Source: Algoriphagus lacus
GTDB lineage: Bacteria > Bacteroidota > Bacteroidia > Cytophagales > Cyclobacteriaceae
Assembly (NCBI RefSeq): GCF_003583985.1
Contig: NZ_QXML01000003.1
Coordinates: 124,001 to 188,000 of the forward strand
DNA length: 64,000 nucleotides
Direction of reading: 5' to 3'
Shown: piece after piece, positions 36,101 through 44,041 of the stretch
How positions within the stretch are numbered: the stretch's first letter is position 1
How the letters are laid out: the number at the start of each line of letters is the position of its first letter
Program-made: the position numbers and the translations under genes
The notes under the pieces: model-generated
Seen by the model: only the letters and a program-made list of their open reading frames with translations
Databases searched by the model: none
What the model was told of the DNA's origin: nothing

Positions 36101-37268
36101 TCAAATGCTTACAGCTATTCACGGCCGACTACTCAGCCGGGAAAGTTTGATTCATTTCCACGATCAAAGCCGGGAAGGGATTTCAAGAGTGGAAAAGACT
36201 GCCAGAGCGATTGAGCGGATTTTCATGACGGGCTGCGATAGGCATAATGCACCGTTGTTGTTTTTCATTCCTTCAGGAGCAATTTGGGATGCCGGGTACA
36301 TGGATGGACTCAGCTCCTCCCATTGCATCATGCCCTACCGATTTGTGTATCCCGAAGGGCATCCCGGTCCCCAATTGAATCCTATGGGTACCACCACCAT
36401 TTCAAGCTTGGATGGAGTGGAGTTGTATTGTTGGGATTGCAACAGGGCTGACAATCCCAACTGCAGGATGAAATTTAAGCTAATCGGCAGTACGCTTCAC
36501 TTTGATTATTTCAATGGAGATGACACGGCCCAATTCCGAAGTGAAGACAACATTACCCTTGGAGTAATGAGCAACGGAGATTACCTGATTGCTGACCATG
36601 ACCTTCCCTTCAGTGGTCCTTTTGGTTTGACTAGCTTTATTCTGGATTTTCTTCTGAGTCCTGCAGATCTGGAAATAATAGATGAAAATGGACTGCGGGT
36701 AGGAACATTCAATGATAAAATATTCAGCGAAGTACCGGATTCTCACCCATGTTATCTAGTGAAAGGCGCATACCTGCTGCCTCTCAACCGCAACTACACG
36801 AGAAAGATTGTAGGAAACGGCACAGGAAAATACTCTTTCAACAGCATCATGCCTGATGGAACAACAATCCGTGTGGAGGAAGTAGATACTCAGCCTGGAC
36901 AGGTGGATACACTGATGGTCAATTCCGATGCGAGCCTGATTCGGTTCACTCCTCAGGTGGAGAAACAATTCACTTTGACTTTCTCCAGATTTGTGGACAA
37001 TCAGGTCCGATCCCTTTCCTTTAGCGGAATTGGGGGAGGTCCGGATGCGGAAACGGATATTACGGTCAGTCCCGATTTGAGCATCCTCCGTTTGGGAAAT
37101 AGGTCTACCCTGAAAAATGTTCAGGTAAAGGCCTTCTCAGTGGACCGGGTAACAAATAATCCGATCACTACCAGTTCTTCGATTCAACTTCCAACAAATC
37201 ATGACTTGATTGTGACTGTAGCTAATTGGGACAATGCCCAAATGAATCTTTCGACCTTGGATTTCTGA
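33177..37268 (+). CDS. 1363-residue mosaic protein: LamG-like, Gly-rich, IPT and papain-like peptidase domains
   Basis: I do not recognise this protein as a whole. Residues 1-200 look like a LamG/concanavalin-like sandwich (SDSFTLEAVIQPKKIGGTRQNIL and VHVRFSRSSTGTNTLELDDKVV). A Thr/Pro-rich linker follows near 318-337. Residues about 543-685 are glycine-rich with collagen-like GxxG runs, and two IPT/TIG domains lie at about 705-870. Residues 915-1110 have the order of a papain-like peptidase: Cys948 (GFCTSLASVV), His1049 (SSHCIMPYRF) and Asp1087/Asn1089 (YCWDCN). A beta-rich C-terminus ends without a type IX sorting signal. No signal peptide is visible at the ATG (33177). The gene is alone, with a strong terminator. 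The catalytic assignment is an inference from motif order. Confidence 0.72.
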   Translation: MFKSKTVFYLRSENNELFDGAETGNPVKLVGEIQQTPRENEFQVKKGFIDIGKIPVLEKSDSFTLEAVIQPKKIGGTRQNILESQSPPAAVFLDNLGNINGSVHTSAGWQVITSPNPLPQNKEVHVRFSRSSTGTNTLELDDKVVASKDIPGKLVPVGNLGFKAGAGMDGRAFQFEGLLSEIQIKNGAISGLEIQKRAKDALILEKAIQLKIGARAKVRVVPSMDESHARLLPIKDIMNAVGVEKLSDLDQLRIAAPTSITRGKVMIASRKNDNLGVNWGLIAKDFVKMKPADKKVHLAKFLPNRNSSPLILSSLKKETPTTPTTTTATPRTTGSILLTNRTLGTRLDAFTTDIRTGVRIPKEVIASSPTIEASRVSQPINASVLLDAKKLTVKDPEIASRLMSKSPKSWPTLTNQTRVMSLTTLPVNQSVIIAGVLDLTNIRLSIEANVEKLIIIAEQIICGPNAEITWKRPGGSTPPRLDDPSLDGRGWSGIRTNGNNRHGLNGEDARSGSVGIGGANGLNAPELEIWVKNLTNIPKIDINGEDGIIGGRGQKGGRGGDGADGEGGKWAWFFGKHCVSDPGDGGDGGDGGRGGNGGRGGNGGNGGKITIGVLDGTLAQTVTANAFRIKNEGGRAGRGGPGGNGGLGGRGGRSGNGEVCRDARNGSNGAQGQPGAVGPDGTRGGIDASNEFFQFSEDAWNDLLTRPFITELNPVEIFPGNSITIRGSRFANNDRVIIEGGITLVPTINADESISVTIPSNISGGQKSIFLRRAFDNTESNRLLIRVKPQLDNLPAVLPPMATVEITGKAFLNGASVIVDGKAVPGTFISQTRIRFIMPGTNGTGSAGGSVSIQVRNPDGLISNSRTATKPRILEIPFTYGVHNLPFDNFTDGIPSWGTFEDTFGAAEVWHELLDPVFGHPVLTGAFYLFYEHFLKGEANGGLATGFCTSLASVVADKLWKGETNAITTSKASIHQMLTAIHGRLLSRESLIHFHDQSREGISRVEKTARAIERIFMTGCDRHNAPLLFFIPSGAIWDAGYMDGLSSSHCIMPYRFVYPEGHPGPQLNPMGTTTISSLDGVELYCWDCNRADNPNCRMKFKLIGSTLHFDYFNGDDTAQFRSEDNITLGVMSNGDYLIADHDLPFSGPFGLTSFILDFLLSPADLEIIDENGLRVGTFNDKIFSEVPDSHPCYLVKGAYLLPLNRNYTRKIVGNGTGKYSFNSIMPDGTTIRVEEVDTQPGQVDTLMVNSDASLIRFTPQVEKQFTLTFSRFVDNQVRSLSFSGIGGGPDAETDITVSPDLSILRLGNRSTLKNVQVKAFSVDRVTNNPITTSSSIQLPTNHDLIVTVANWDNAQMNLSTLDF

Positions 37269-37285
37269 TCAGTTTTTGAGTTTGT

Positions 37286-37321
37286 AAAGACTGTTTCAAA
37301 CCTGAAACAGTCTTTTTTTTT
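37286..37321 (+). terminator. Strong intrinsic terminator after the mosaic protein gene
   Basis: AAAGACTGTTTC and GAAACAGTCTTT (37286-37297 with 37304-37315) form a 12-bp stem followed by a run of T residues. Confidence 0.9.
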
Positions 37322-37507
37322 GTCTATCGATGGGGGAAGAGAAAAAGCCGATGTTGGAATTGATTTTAGTTTGGCCTAAGAAATATTCCAGATTTGAGTC
37401 CGTACTAGGAGTTGATCTCATTAACCCGGATAAAAGATTCCGTTTTGGTCCTTGAAATATAGGTTCCCCGTACGCTAAAGTGATGCGATTGGTCTGGAAG
37501 GGGGAAG

Positions 37508-38674
37508 TCACATGATCTTTTTGTCCCGGCCAGCAGGAAGGCCAAACGCGACAAATTGAACCGACATGGCTAGCAAAAACCAGATCAGAATATTCCAATT
37601 GTCAAATAGGTCAAGTGAAATGCCGAACACCAAAGGCCCCAATGCAGCCAAAACGTAGCCAGCGGATTGAACCATCCCCGAAAGTTTGGCGGTGGTCAAA
37701 TCTTCTGCCGAGCGAAGAGAAATCAACGTGTATGCAATACTTAAGCTTGCTCCGCTTCCGATGCCAATTATGGTAAGTGCTGCAAAAGTCACAAGCTCCT
37801 GATGAACGAACAGTGCCGAATATCCGACGAAATATCCGATCCCCACGATGAGGATGACACCGGATTGGTGTCGAAGACGGATCAATAGGTTAGGGGCAAA
37901 AAAAGTCCCGATCAGGGAAATCAGTTGCATATAAGATAAGGCAATCCCGGCATTGACCGGACTCATTCCCCGCGCAATCAGCATGTCGGGAAGCCAGGTA
38001 ACCATGGTGAAATACATCACAGATTGAGCTCCCATAAACAGGGTGACCTGCCATGCCAATTTGGATTTCCAGACATTTTTGGCAGGAAGGAGTTCGGCCT
38101 GAAAACCTGAGGAATGAGGCCTCAATTGCGGAATCCAGACCACCAAAGCCAGAACCATCAGCACAATCCAGGAAGCCAATGAGCCTCTCCATCCCAAACC
38201 CAGGTCGACTGCAAGAGGAACACTGATTCCCGAAGCTATCGCTGCGAAAAGGGACATTCCTGTTGACAGCAAAGCGGTCATCAAACCGATTTTTTCCGGA
38301 AGACGCGCTTTGAAGAACGGAATCATCAGCACGTTGGCGGTGACAATACCGATGCCTGTAAGGGCAGTTCCGATGAAAAGCAGACTGATTCCCCCCAAAA
38401 CTCGCAGGATTAAACCTATCGATAGGATCAGAATTCCAAGGAAAATCGCTTTTCCGTGCCCTAGTTTTTTACCAATGGATGGAGCAAAAAGGGAGAAAAT
38501 GGCAAAAGTAATCAGCGAAAGGGTGGTGAGAAATCCCGCCAGTCCATTGGAAATCCCCAGATCTTCCCGAATAAACGGGATCAAAGGCCCTACCGAGGCG
38601 ATCGAAGTCCTGAGATTGATCGAAATCAGGATGACGCCGAGGATCAGAAGAGTTTGATTGGAAGATTTGGACAT
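37508..38674 (-). CDS. MFS transporter, CynX/NimT (cyanate/nitroimidazole permease) type
   Basis: The ATG at 38672-38674 gives 388 residues; a longer frame starts 26 codons upstream in poorly coding sequence. About 12 hydrophobic segments are present. NLRTSIASVGPLIPFIREDLGISNGLAGFLTTL at the front and FAPSIGKKLGHGKAIFLG (the MFS loop 2-3 motif) place it in the CynX/YeaN-like branch. It is a plasma-membrane permease whose substrate cannot be told from sequence. There is no cyanase or nitrogen gene nearby. Confidence 0.82.
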   Translation of the reverse strand: MSKSSNQTLLILGVILISINLRTSIASVGPLIPFIREDLGISNGLAGFLTTLSLITFAIFSLFAPSIGKKLGHGKAIFLGILILSIGLILRVLGGISLLFIGTALTGIGIVTANVLMIPFFKARLPEKIGLMTALLSTGMSLFAAIASGISVPLAVDLGLGWRGSLASWIVLMVLALVVWIPQLRPHSSGFQAELLPAKNVWKSKLAWQVTLFMGAQSVMYFTMVTWLPDMLIARGMSPVNAGIALSYMQLISLIGTFFAPNLLIRLRHQSGVILIVGIGYFVGYSALFVHQELVTFAALTIIGIGSGASLSIAYTLISLRSAEDLTTAKLSGMVQSAGYVLAALGPLVFGISLDLFDNWNILIWFLLAMSVQFVAFGLPAGRDKKIM

Positions 38675-38686
38675 CAAAGGATTTTT

Positions 38687-38864
38687 GAATTTTGATTTAC
38701 GATTTACGACCTTTTCCTGAACCTCTAAGCTTTTTCCTAAGGGTAAACCCATTGAGTTAGCGTATGAAGTTCAAGGAGGCTTCGTAAATCAAAAATCGTA
38801 ACTCATCCATTTCAAGAGATTAATATCGAATATCCAACACCGAATGATGAATCATGAAGTAAAG
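38687..38864. repeat. Modular intergenic repeat block 9
   Basis: The gap between the permease and hemH holds GATTTACGATTTACGAC (38694-38710), CGTAAATCAAAAATCGTAA (38783-38801, 19 bases identical to 12210-12228) and CGAATGATGAA (38841-38851, as at 12166-12176). The first two are in opposite orientation to each other and frame about 70 bp of non-repeat sequence. Confidence 0.75.
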
Positions 38865-38869
38865 TCAAA

Positions 38870-39901
38870 TCACGCCCTCGACTCAACCAAGTCCTTCACG
38901 CAATCCACCCAAGTATCATTGGAGTTCAAGCTTGGAACCAAGTCCCAGTGCTCCCCACCGAGCTCTTCAAATTGCTCTTTGTATTCTTCACCCACTTCCA
39001 CGGTAGTCTCCAGGCAGTCTGCCACAAAAGCAGGGGAGAACACCAGCACTTTTTTCACGCCTTCTTTGGCCAAGTCCTTTATCATGTCCTCGGTATAGGG
39101 CTTGATCCAGGGATCCTTACCCAAGCGAGATTGGAAGCAAGTCACGACTTTATCCTCCGGCAATCCTAATTTTTCAGCCACCAAGCGGGTGGTCTGAAAA
39201 CATTGCGCCCTGTAGCAAAACTGGTTTTTTAGGCCGTATTTATTGCAGCAGGCGCCAAGCTGACAATAGCCTTCCACGCTGCCTTTTCTTATTTGCCGTT
39301 CCGGAAGCCCGTGGTAGGAAAACAGGTACTTGTCATACTCATGCTTTTGCATGGCTTCCCGACCGAGTTCGGCCCAGGCCTCCAGAAAAAGAGGATGATC
39401 CACGTAATTGCTGATAAAGGTAATCTCAGGAATAATCTGCCAAGTGCGGGCGATTTCCATTACCCGATCCATCACCGAGCCGTTGGTGGCGGAGGCATAC
39501 TGTGGGAAAAGCGGCAGAACAATGATCTTTTTGACCTTGGCATCCATCAGTTCTTTCAAGCCTTTCTCAATGCTTGGATTCTGATAGCGCATCGCCATGG
39601 CGACAAGGTACTTTTCCGGATCAAGCTTTTGGATCAGTTTCTCTTTCAGATCTTCGGTATGAAAAAGCAGGGGAGATCCCCGATCCGTCCACAATTTCCG
39701 GTACTCCCCGGCAGATTTGGGAGCACGAAAAGGTGCGATGATAAGATTGACCAACATCCATCTGGGAATAAACGGGAAATCGATCACACGTCCGTCCATC
39801 AAAAACTCCCGGAGATACTTCCGTACGTCACCGGTTTTGGTGCTGTCCGGAGTGCCCAGATTAACTAACAAGACGCCGATTTTTGCTTTATTCTTAGCCA
39901 T
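38870..39901 (-). CDS. hemH: Ferrochelatase
   Basis: HemH inserts Fe2+ into protoporphyrin IX, the last step of haem synthesis. The 343-residue protein begins KIGVLLVNLGTPDSTKTGDVRKYLREFL, a clear family signature. It contains the catalytic His in FSYHGLPERQIRKG and the conserved CYRAQCFQTTRLVAEKL. The acidic C-terminal segment includes VGEEYKEQFEELGGEHW. It is probably peripheral at the inner membrane or cytosolic. A -7 element at 39932-39939 suggests an independent transcript with about 25 nt of leader. The stop codon lies next to repeat block 9. Confidence 0.95.
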   Translation of the reverse strand: MAKNKAKIGVLLVNLGTPDSTKTGDVRKYLREFLMDGRVIDFPFIPRWMLVNLIIAPFRAPKSAGEYRKLWTDRGSPLLFHTEDLKEKLIQKLDPEKYLVAMAMRYQNPSIEKGLKELMDAKVKKIIVLPLFPQYASATNGSVMDRVMEIARTWQIIPEITFISNYVDHPLFLEAWAELGREAMQKHEYDKYLFSYHGLPERQIRKGSVEGYCQLGACCNKYGLKNQFCYRAQCFQTTRLVAEKLGLPEDKVVTCFQSRLGKDPWIKPYTEDMIKDLAKEGVKKVLVFSPAFVADCLETTVEVGEEYKEQFEELGGEHWDLVPSLNSNDTWVDCVKDLVESRA

Positions 39902-39931
39902 GGATTGAATTCAAATTTCCTTTGGAAAGCC

Positions 39932-39939
39932 CAAAAATA
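39932..39939 (-). promoter_or_regulatory. Bacteroidota -7 element upstream of hemH
   Basis: On the minus strand this reads TATTTTTG. I see no TTG at the 19-bp position upstream. Confidence 0.45.
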
Positions 39940-40003
39940 GGCGCTTTGTTTAATTTCTCCGATTGAAGTTTTCTAAGTCGAATAGGAGCAGCTACTTGGA
40001 GTA

Positions 40004-40031
40004 AAACAAAAATCCCGGACTGACCGGGATT
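40004..40031 (-). terminator. Intrinsic terminator after the antiporter gene
   Basis: AATCCCGG and CCGGGATT (40011-40018 with 40024-40031) form a stem with a 5-base loop, followed on the minus strand by TTTTGTTTTAC. Confidence 0.85.
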
Positions 40032-40038
40032 ATTTGGT

Positions 40039-41286
40039 TTATTCAGACTTGCTTGTTTTCAGTTTTAGAGCCCATTTCATCAGTGGACCGGAGGTCATGG
40101 AGGTGACCAAAGCCATTACTACCAAGGCGACAAAGAGCTTTTCGGTGATCAATCCGTTTTCCAATGCAATCAGACCAAGGATGATTTCCATAGCACCGCG
40201 GGCATTCATTCCAAACCCAATTGCCAAAGCTTCTCCTCGTTCCAAGCCCCCTCTCATCGCCCCAAATCCACAGCCAATCACTTTGCCTGCATAGGCAACT
40301 ATGATAACCACCAAGACTAGGAGCGGATCAAAATTGGTGAAGAAGTTGACTTTGAGCCCGATGGAGACAAAGAATACCGGGGCAAAAATATTGTTGACAA
40401 ATTGATGGATAATTTCCTTGGCCCGCTCGGTCATGTGTTCGGAATCTCCAATTGCCACACCGATGATAAAAGCACCAAAAATGGCATGGATTCCGATAAA
40501 CTCGGTAAAGGCTGCGGCCAGAAAACAAGCTGAAAGGGAAAGTGAGATCAGTCCGCCCGGCCAAGCCAGTCGCTTATTGATCCAAGGAAGGACTCGGTTG
40601 ATGAGTGATTTTCCGACCGTAATCATAAATGCTGCAAAGCCTACGGTGAGCAAAATGGTATATCCCAGTCCAATAGTACCGGACTCTTTTCCCATGAAGC
40701 TAAGAATGATGGAGAAAATCATCCAGCCTATAATGTCGTCCACCATGGCGGCTGATACTATCATCATCCCCATCCTGCTTTTGAAAAGATTGAGATCCAT
40801 CAACGTGCGCACTATCACGGGCAGGGCGCTGATGGCCATGGCTGTGCCCATGAAAAGTGAAAAGAGCAATTTGCTTCCCTCGGAAAACCCAAAGAACTCT
40901 GCAAAGTAGAATGGCGCAATGAAGCCAAATGCGAATGGAATTACCAGTCCAAAAAAGCTGATGTTTAATGCTCTTCTTCCCTGAGAAAGGACCAAGTGAA
41001 GTTCCACTTCCAGACCTGCAATAAAAAGCAATAAGACTACTGCTACTTGCGTATATCCAGCCAGAGCAATATTGCTCATCGGATGGGATTTGAACAGGAA
41101 TTCAAATATTTCGGGAAAGAAGCTGCCTAAAATGGTGGGCCCCAAAAGTATCCCGGCCATGATTTCTCCGACTACAGCCGGTTGCTTGAATTTCTGAGCG
41201 ATTTCAGAAAACACCCGCGCTAAAACCAGCATGGTCGCCAATTGAAGCAAAAGCGTCACTACCTCGTTGTGTGTGAGTTTTTCCAT
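40039..41286 (-). CDS. Cation:proton antiporter, CPA2 family
   Basis: The 415-residue inner-membrane protein has about 12-13 hydrophobic segments. The CPA2/NapA-like core is visible: VVGEIMAGILLGPTILG near the start, and VSAAMVDDIIGWMIFSIIL with the paired aspartates used in ion exchange. GFGMNARGAMEIILG is a typical conserved segment of this family. It exchanges Na+ or K+ for H+. It is the second gene of an operon with the UspA-like gene, 7 bp apart, which suggests linked stress or pH control (inference). A terminator follows. Confidence 0.88.
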   Translation of the reverse strand: MEKLTHNEVVTLLLQLATMLVLARVFSEIAQKFKQPAVVGEIMAGILLGPTILGSFFPEIFEFLFKSHPMSNIALAGYTQVAVVLLLFIAGLEVELHLVLSQGRRALNISFFGLVIPFAFGFIAPFYFAEFFGFSEGSKLLFSLFMGTAMAISALPVIVRTLMDLNLFKSRMGMMIVSAAMVDDIIGWMIFSIILSFMGKESGTIGLGYTILLTVGFAAFMITVGKSLINRVLPWINKRLAWPGGLISLSLSACFLAAAFTEFIGIHAIFGAFIIGVAIGDSEHMTERAKEIIHQFVNNIFAPVFFVSIGLKVNFFTNFDPLLVLVVIIVAYAGKVIGCGFGAMRGGLERGEALAIGFGMNARGAMEIILGLIALENGLITEKLFVALVVMALVTSMTSGPLMKWALKLKTSKSE

Positions 41287-41293
41287 CTTTTTT

Positions 41294-42121
41294 TTATTTG
41301 ACGATTAGCAGATTACAAGGCAGCTCGGCGAGAATCTCTTCCAAATCATGGGGAAACAGGCGGTCTATAAACGTGTATGCCCGCTGATCTCCCATGATCA
41401 ACAGGTCTGCCTGAATGGTTTCGCAGTACCGAACGAGCTCCACAGCCCATTTTCCTGCGGTAACCTTGATGTTGATTTTGAGTCCGCTTTGGTCCAGACC
41501 ATCCAGGATTTCCTGGACGTATTTGATTTCTTCCTGCACCAATTTCCTTCGGGTTAGGGCCACTTCGTCCTCAGAGCCTTCTCCCGCTGTAGCCATTTGA
41601 AGTCCATAGAGCCGGATTTCGTTGAGTATGTGAAGCTGAGTTACTCCCAAGGCCCGGCAGAATTTCAGGCTTTCTGAAATCACGTGAGGAGTTTCATCGA
41701 GCTGAGTACCGTTGATGACTACCTGGGAAAATGTCGTGGCCGAGATCTGCGGCTCAATCAGCGTTAGCACAGAGCACTTGATCTTTCGGATCACTTTTCT
41801 GGCTACCGAGCCGATGTAATAGGTGAGTAGACCTTCCTTTTTCAATGCCCCCAAAACCAGAAGATCCACCTTTTCCTCTTCGCAGGTTTTGATGATCATT
41901 TTGGCTGGTTTACCTTCTTTCCAGATCACTGACGTTTTTGGCCCATTTAGTCCATGGGCATCGAGGATGACATTCAGCTTATCCTCAAGTTCAGAGGTTT
42001 TTTCCCCGACATGAATCAACAAAAGTTCGGCGCCAAATAAACCGATCAAACGCTTGGTTTCGGCTATGAGTGCTTCCATTCTGGGGGAAAAAGCGATCGC
42101 AAGGGCAATTTTTTGGTACAT
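41294..42121 (-). CDS. Universal stress protein, tandem UspA domains
   Basis: The 275-residue cytosolic protein has two Usp domains. The first covers about residues 1-135 (KIALAIAFSPRMEALIAETKRLIG to VDLLVLGALKKEGLLTYYIGSVARKVIRKIKCSVLTL) and the second about 150-275, ending QADLLIMGDQRAYTFIDRLFPHDLEEILAELPCNLLIVK. The ATP-binding G-x2-G-x9-G(S/T) motif is imperfect. It lies directly upstream of the antiporter gene in the same operon, so it may modulate the transporter (inference). Confidence 0.85.
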   Translation of the reverse strand: MYQKIALAIAFSPRMEALIAETKRLIGLFGAELLLIHVGEKTSELEDKLNVILDAHGLNGPKTSVIWKEGKPAKMIIKTCEEEKVDLLVLGALKKEGLLTYYIGSVARKVIRKIKCSVLTLIEPQISATTFSQVVINGTQLDETPHVISESLKFCRALGVTQLHILNEIRLYGLQMATAGEGSEDEVALTRRKLVQEEIKYVQEILDGLDQSGLKINIKVTAGKWAVELVRYCETIQADLLIMGDQRAYTFIDRLFPHDLEEILAELPCNLLIVK

Positions 42122-42451
42122 GGAAATAGAGGCTAGTCAGGCTCAAATACGCCAATTTTTGGCAAACGGCCAACCCAATTTGATCCAAATGCCATTTATC
42201 CCATCAGAAATCCGTTGATTTGGCCATTCCTTTTACCCAAAAATCAAGCGAAGATTATTGGGTATTTTTCCCTAAACTTCCATCCGATTTTGACACTTTC
42301 TTCAGAAAAGAAACAGATAAACTGATCTATGAAATCGAGCATGACGAAAACGTCACACACCAGTATGATGCAATCTTTTGAGATTGTCCCGATCCCGATT
42401 GCTATCGCAACAGGACCGGCTATATGACCAATTAAAATCAATTATACCCAC
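42122..42451. other. 330-bp divergent gap with a possible small ORF and hairpins
   Basis: This gap separates the divergent UspA and M14 genes. It has a GCCAA-TTT-TTGGC inverted repeat near 42152, TGACG-AAAA-CGTCA at 42342-42355, and CAATCT-TTTG-AGATTG at 42371-42386. I see no consensus promoter on either strand. A 32-codon ORF (42329-42427) is listed separately. Confidence 0.45.
42329..42427 (+). CDS. Possible 32-residue peptide upstream of the M14 pair
   Basis: An ATG-started ORF of 32 codons ends 24 bp before the first M14 gene. Its product has a Ser/Thr/Met-rich N-terminal half and a C-terminal half of Pro, Ile and Ala (FEIVPIPIAIATGPAI). The two hairpins of the gap fall inside it. There is no strong ribosome-binding site, though Bacteroidota often lack one. 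It could be a leader peptide, a small protein or chance. Confidence 0.3.
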   Translation: MKSSMTKTSHTSMMQSFEIVPIPIAIATGPAI

Positions 42452-44038
42452 ATGAAAAAACACCTACTCACCGGGCTGATGCTAGGAAGTCTGATTTGGA
42501 GCGATGTCTTCGCCCAATCTGATTATCCCACACTCAGTCAGGTCAATCAAAGGCTCCAAAAACTGGGAAGCAATGCATCCGTGGAGCTCAAATCCCTCAC
42601 CAAAACCGAAGGAGGCAAGGACATCTGGGTGCTCAAAGTGGGCACCGGAGCCAAAGATCAAAAACCAGCAATCGCTGTAGTCGGTGGAGTGGAGGGCTTC
42701 CATGTGCTAAGCGTCGAGTTGGCGCTTCAGTTTGCGGAAAAGCTGGTGGCTGAAAACGCGGCTGTCCTCGACAAGACCACGTTCTACATTTTTCCCAACA
42801 TGTCTCCGGATGCCTATGAGCAATACCATGCTGCCCTGAAATATGAGCGTCGCGGGAATGCCGTGCCTATGGATCATGACCGGGACGGTACTCCCGGTGA
42901 TAATGGCTACTCTGATCTGAACAGCGATGGGATGATCACCTGGATGCGGGTGGAAGATCCGATGGGTGATTGGACTGTTTCCAAAGAAGACGAACGAATC
43001 TTGGTCAAAGCTGACCGCTCCAAAGGGGAAGCTGGAAAATACCGGGTTTTCAAAGAAAGCAAGGATGATGACAAGGACGGGAAGTTTGCAGAGGATCTGA
43101 AGGAAGGCATTGCTTTCAACAAATCCCTGACCTACAAATTCCCTGTTTTTGAGCCCTTGGCAGGTGATATCGCTGTGTCTCAAAAGGAAAGCCGTGCGAT
43201 GTTGGACTACCTGTTTGAGCAGTGGAATATTTTTGCTTTTGTCACCTTTTCTCCTGCAAACAACCTCAGCGCTCCATTGAAATACAATGCGGGTGATGCC
43301 AAAAAGAGGGTGGTTACTTCCATTTTGGAAAAAGACCAAGCCATCAATGCGATGGTTTCCGACTTGTATAACAAGACTGTAAGCCAGAAGGCGTTTCAGC
43401 AAACCAATCAGGGTACAGACGGAGACTTTTTCCAGTGGGCTTATTTCCATTTTGCCCGATTGAGTTTCAGCACTCCTGGCTATTGGACTCCTGAGTTCAA
43501 GGGAAAAACCAACGCGGAAGCCAATTACCTGGCTTGGGCAGATTCCTTGGGATGGAATTCATTTGTGCCTTGGACTGAAGTGAAGCATCCGGATTTCCCT
43601 AATCAGAAAGTGGAAGTAGGGGGTGTTAAACCTTTTGTGATGGTCAACCCAGCTTATGAAAAAGTGGGAGAAATTGCCAAAGAACACACCGATTTCATTT
43701 TGAAGCTAGCCGAAATGCAGCCCAAACTTGAATTCCATAACCTGAAGACAGAGTCCTTGGGAAATGGATTGACCCGGGTGACCGTGGATCTCTTCAACAA
43801 TTCCCCACTACCGACACATTCGGAAATGGGTGCTCGGTCCCGTTGGCTTAGAAAAGTGCGAATTGACATGGATGCCACAGCAGAAAAGATTGTCTCCGGA
43901 GACAAGATCAAACTGGTCGATTCCATGGGTGCTTTTGAAAAAACCACCCTCAGCTGGATTATTCGCGGTACCGGCACTGTAACAATCAAAGCAGGCGCCG
44001 CTCACACTGGTTTTGCCACTCAAACTGTAAAACTCTAA
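42452..44038 (+). CDS. M14 carboxypeptidase-like protein, probably catalytically dead
   Basis: The 528-residue protein has a signal peptide (MKKHLLTGLMLGSLIWSDVFAQ) and aligns by eye with the following M14 peptidase over its whole length. However, the zinc motif HxxE is replaced by E81-G-F-H84 in AVVGGVEGFHVLS. The third zinc ligand region reads TFSPANN instead of SFHNSGG, and the catalytic Glu region reads FARLSFSTPGYW. A Ca-binding-like loop (DHDRDGTPGDNGYSDLNSDG, near 147) is retained. It is probably a secreted pseudoenzyme that binds rather than cleaves. It lies 3 bp before its active paralogue. Confidence 0.75.
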   Translation: MKKHLLTGLMLGSLIWSDVFAQSDYPTLSQVNQRLQKLGSNASVELKSLTKTEGGKDIWVLKVGTGAKDQKPAIAVVGGVEGFHVLSVELALQFAEKLVAENAAVLDKTTFYIFPNMSPDAYEQYHAALKYERRGNAVPMDHDRDGTPGDNGYSDLNSDGMITWMRVEDPMGDWTVSKEDERILVKADRSKGEAGKYRVFKESKDDDKDGKFAEDLKEGIAFNKSLTYKFPVFEPLAGDIAVSQKESRAMLDYLFEQWNIFAFVTFSPANNLSAPLKYNAGDAKKRVVTSILEKDQAINAMVSDLYNKTVSQKAFQQTNQGTDGDFFQWAYFHFARLSFSTPGYWTPEFKGKTNAEANYLAWADSLGWNSFVPWTEVKHPDFPNQKVEVGGVKPFVMVNPAYEKVGEIAKEHTDFILKLAEMQPKLEFHNLKTESLGNGLTRVTVDLFNNSPLPTHSEMGARSRWLRKVRIDMDATAEKIVSGDKIKLVDSMGAFEKTTLSWIIRGTGTVTIKAGAAHTGFATQTVKL

Positions 44039-44041
44039 GCC

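Noticed and set aside
42707..43450. A 247-codon minus-strand open frame opposite the first M14 gene
   Set aside because: It is the antisense shadow of a well-supported coding frame with a signal peptide.
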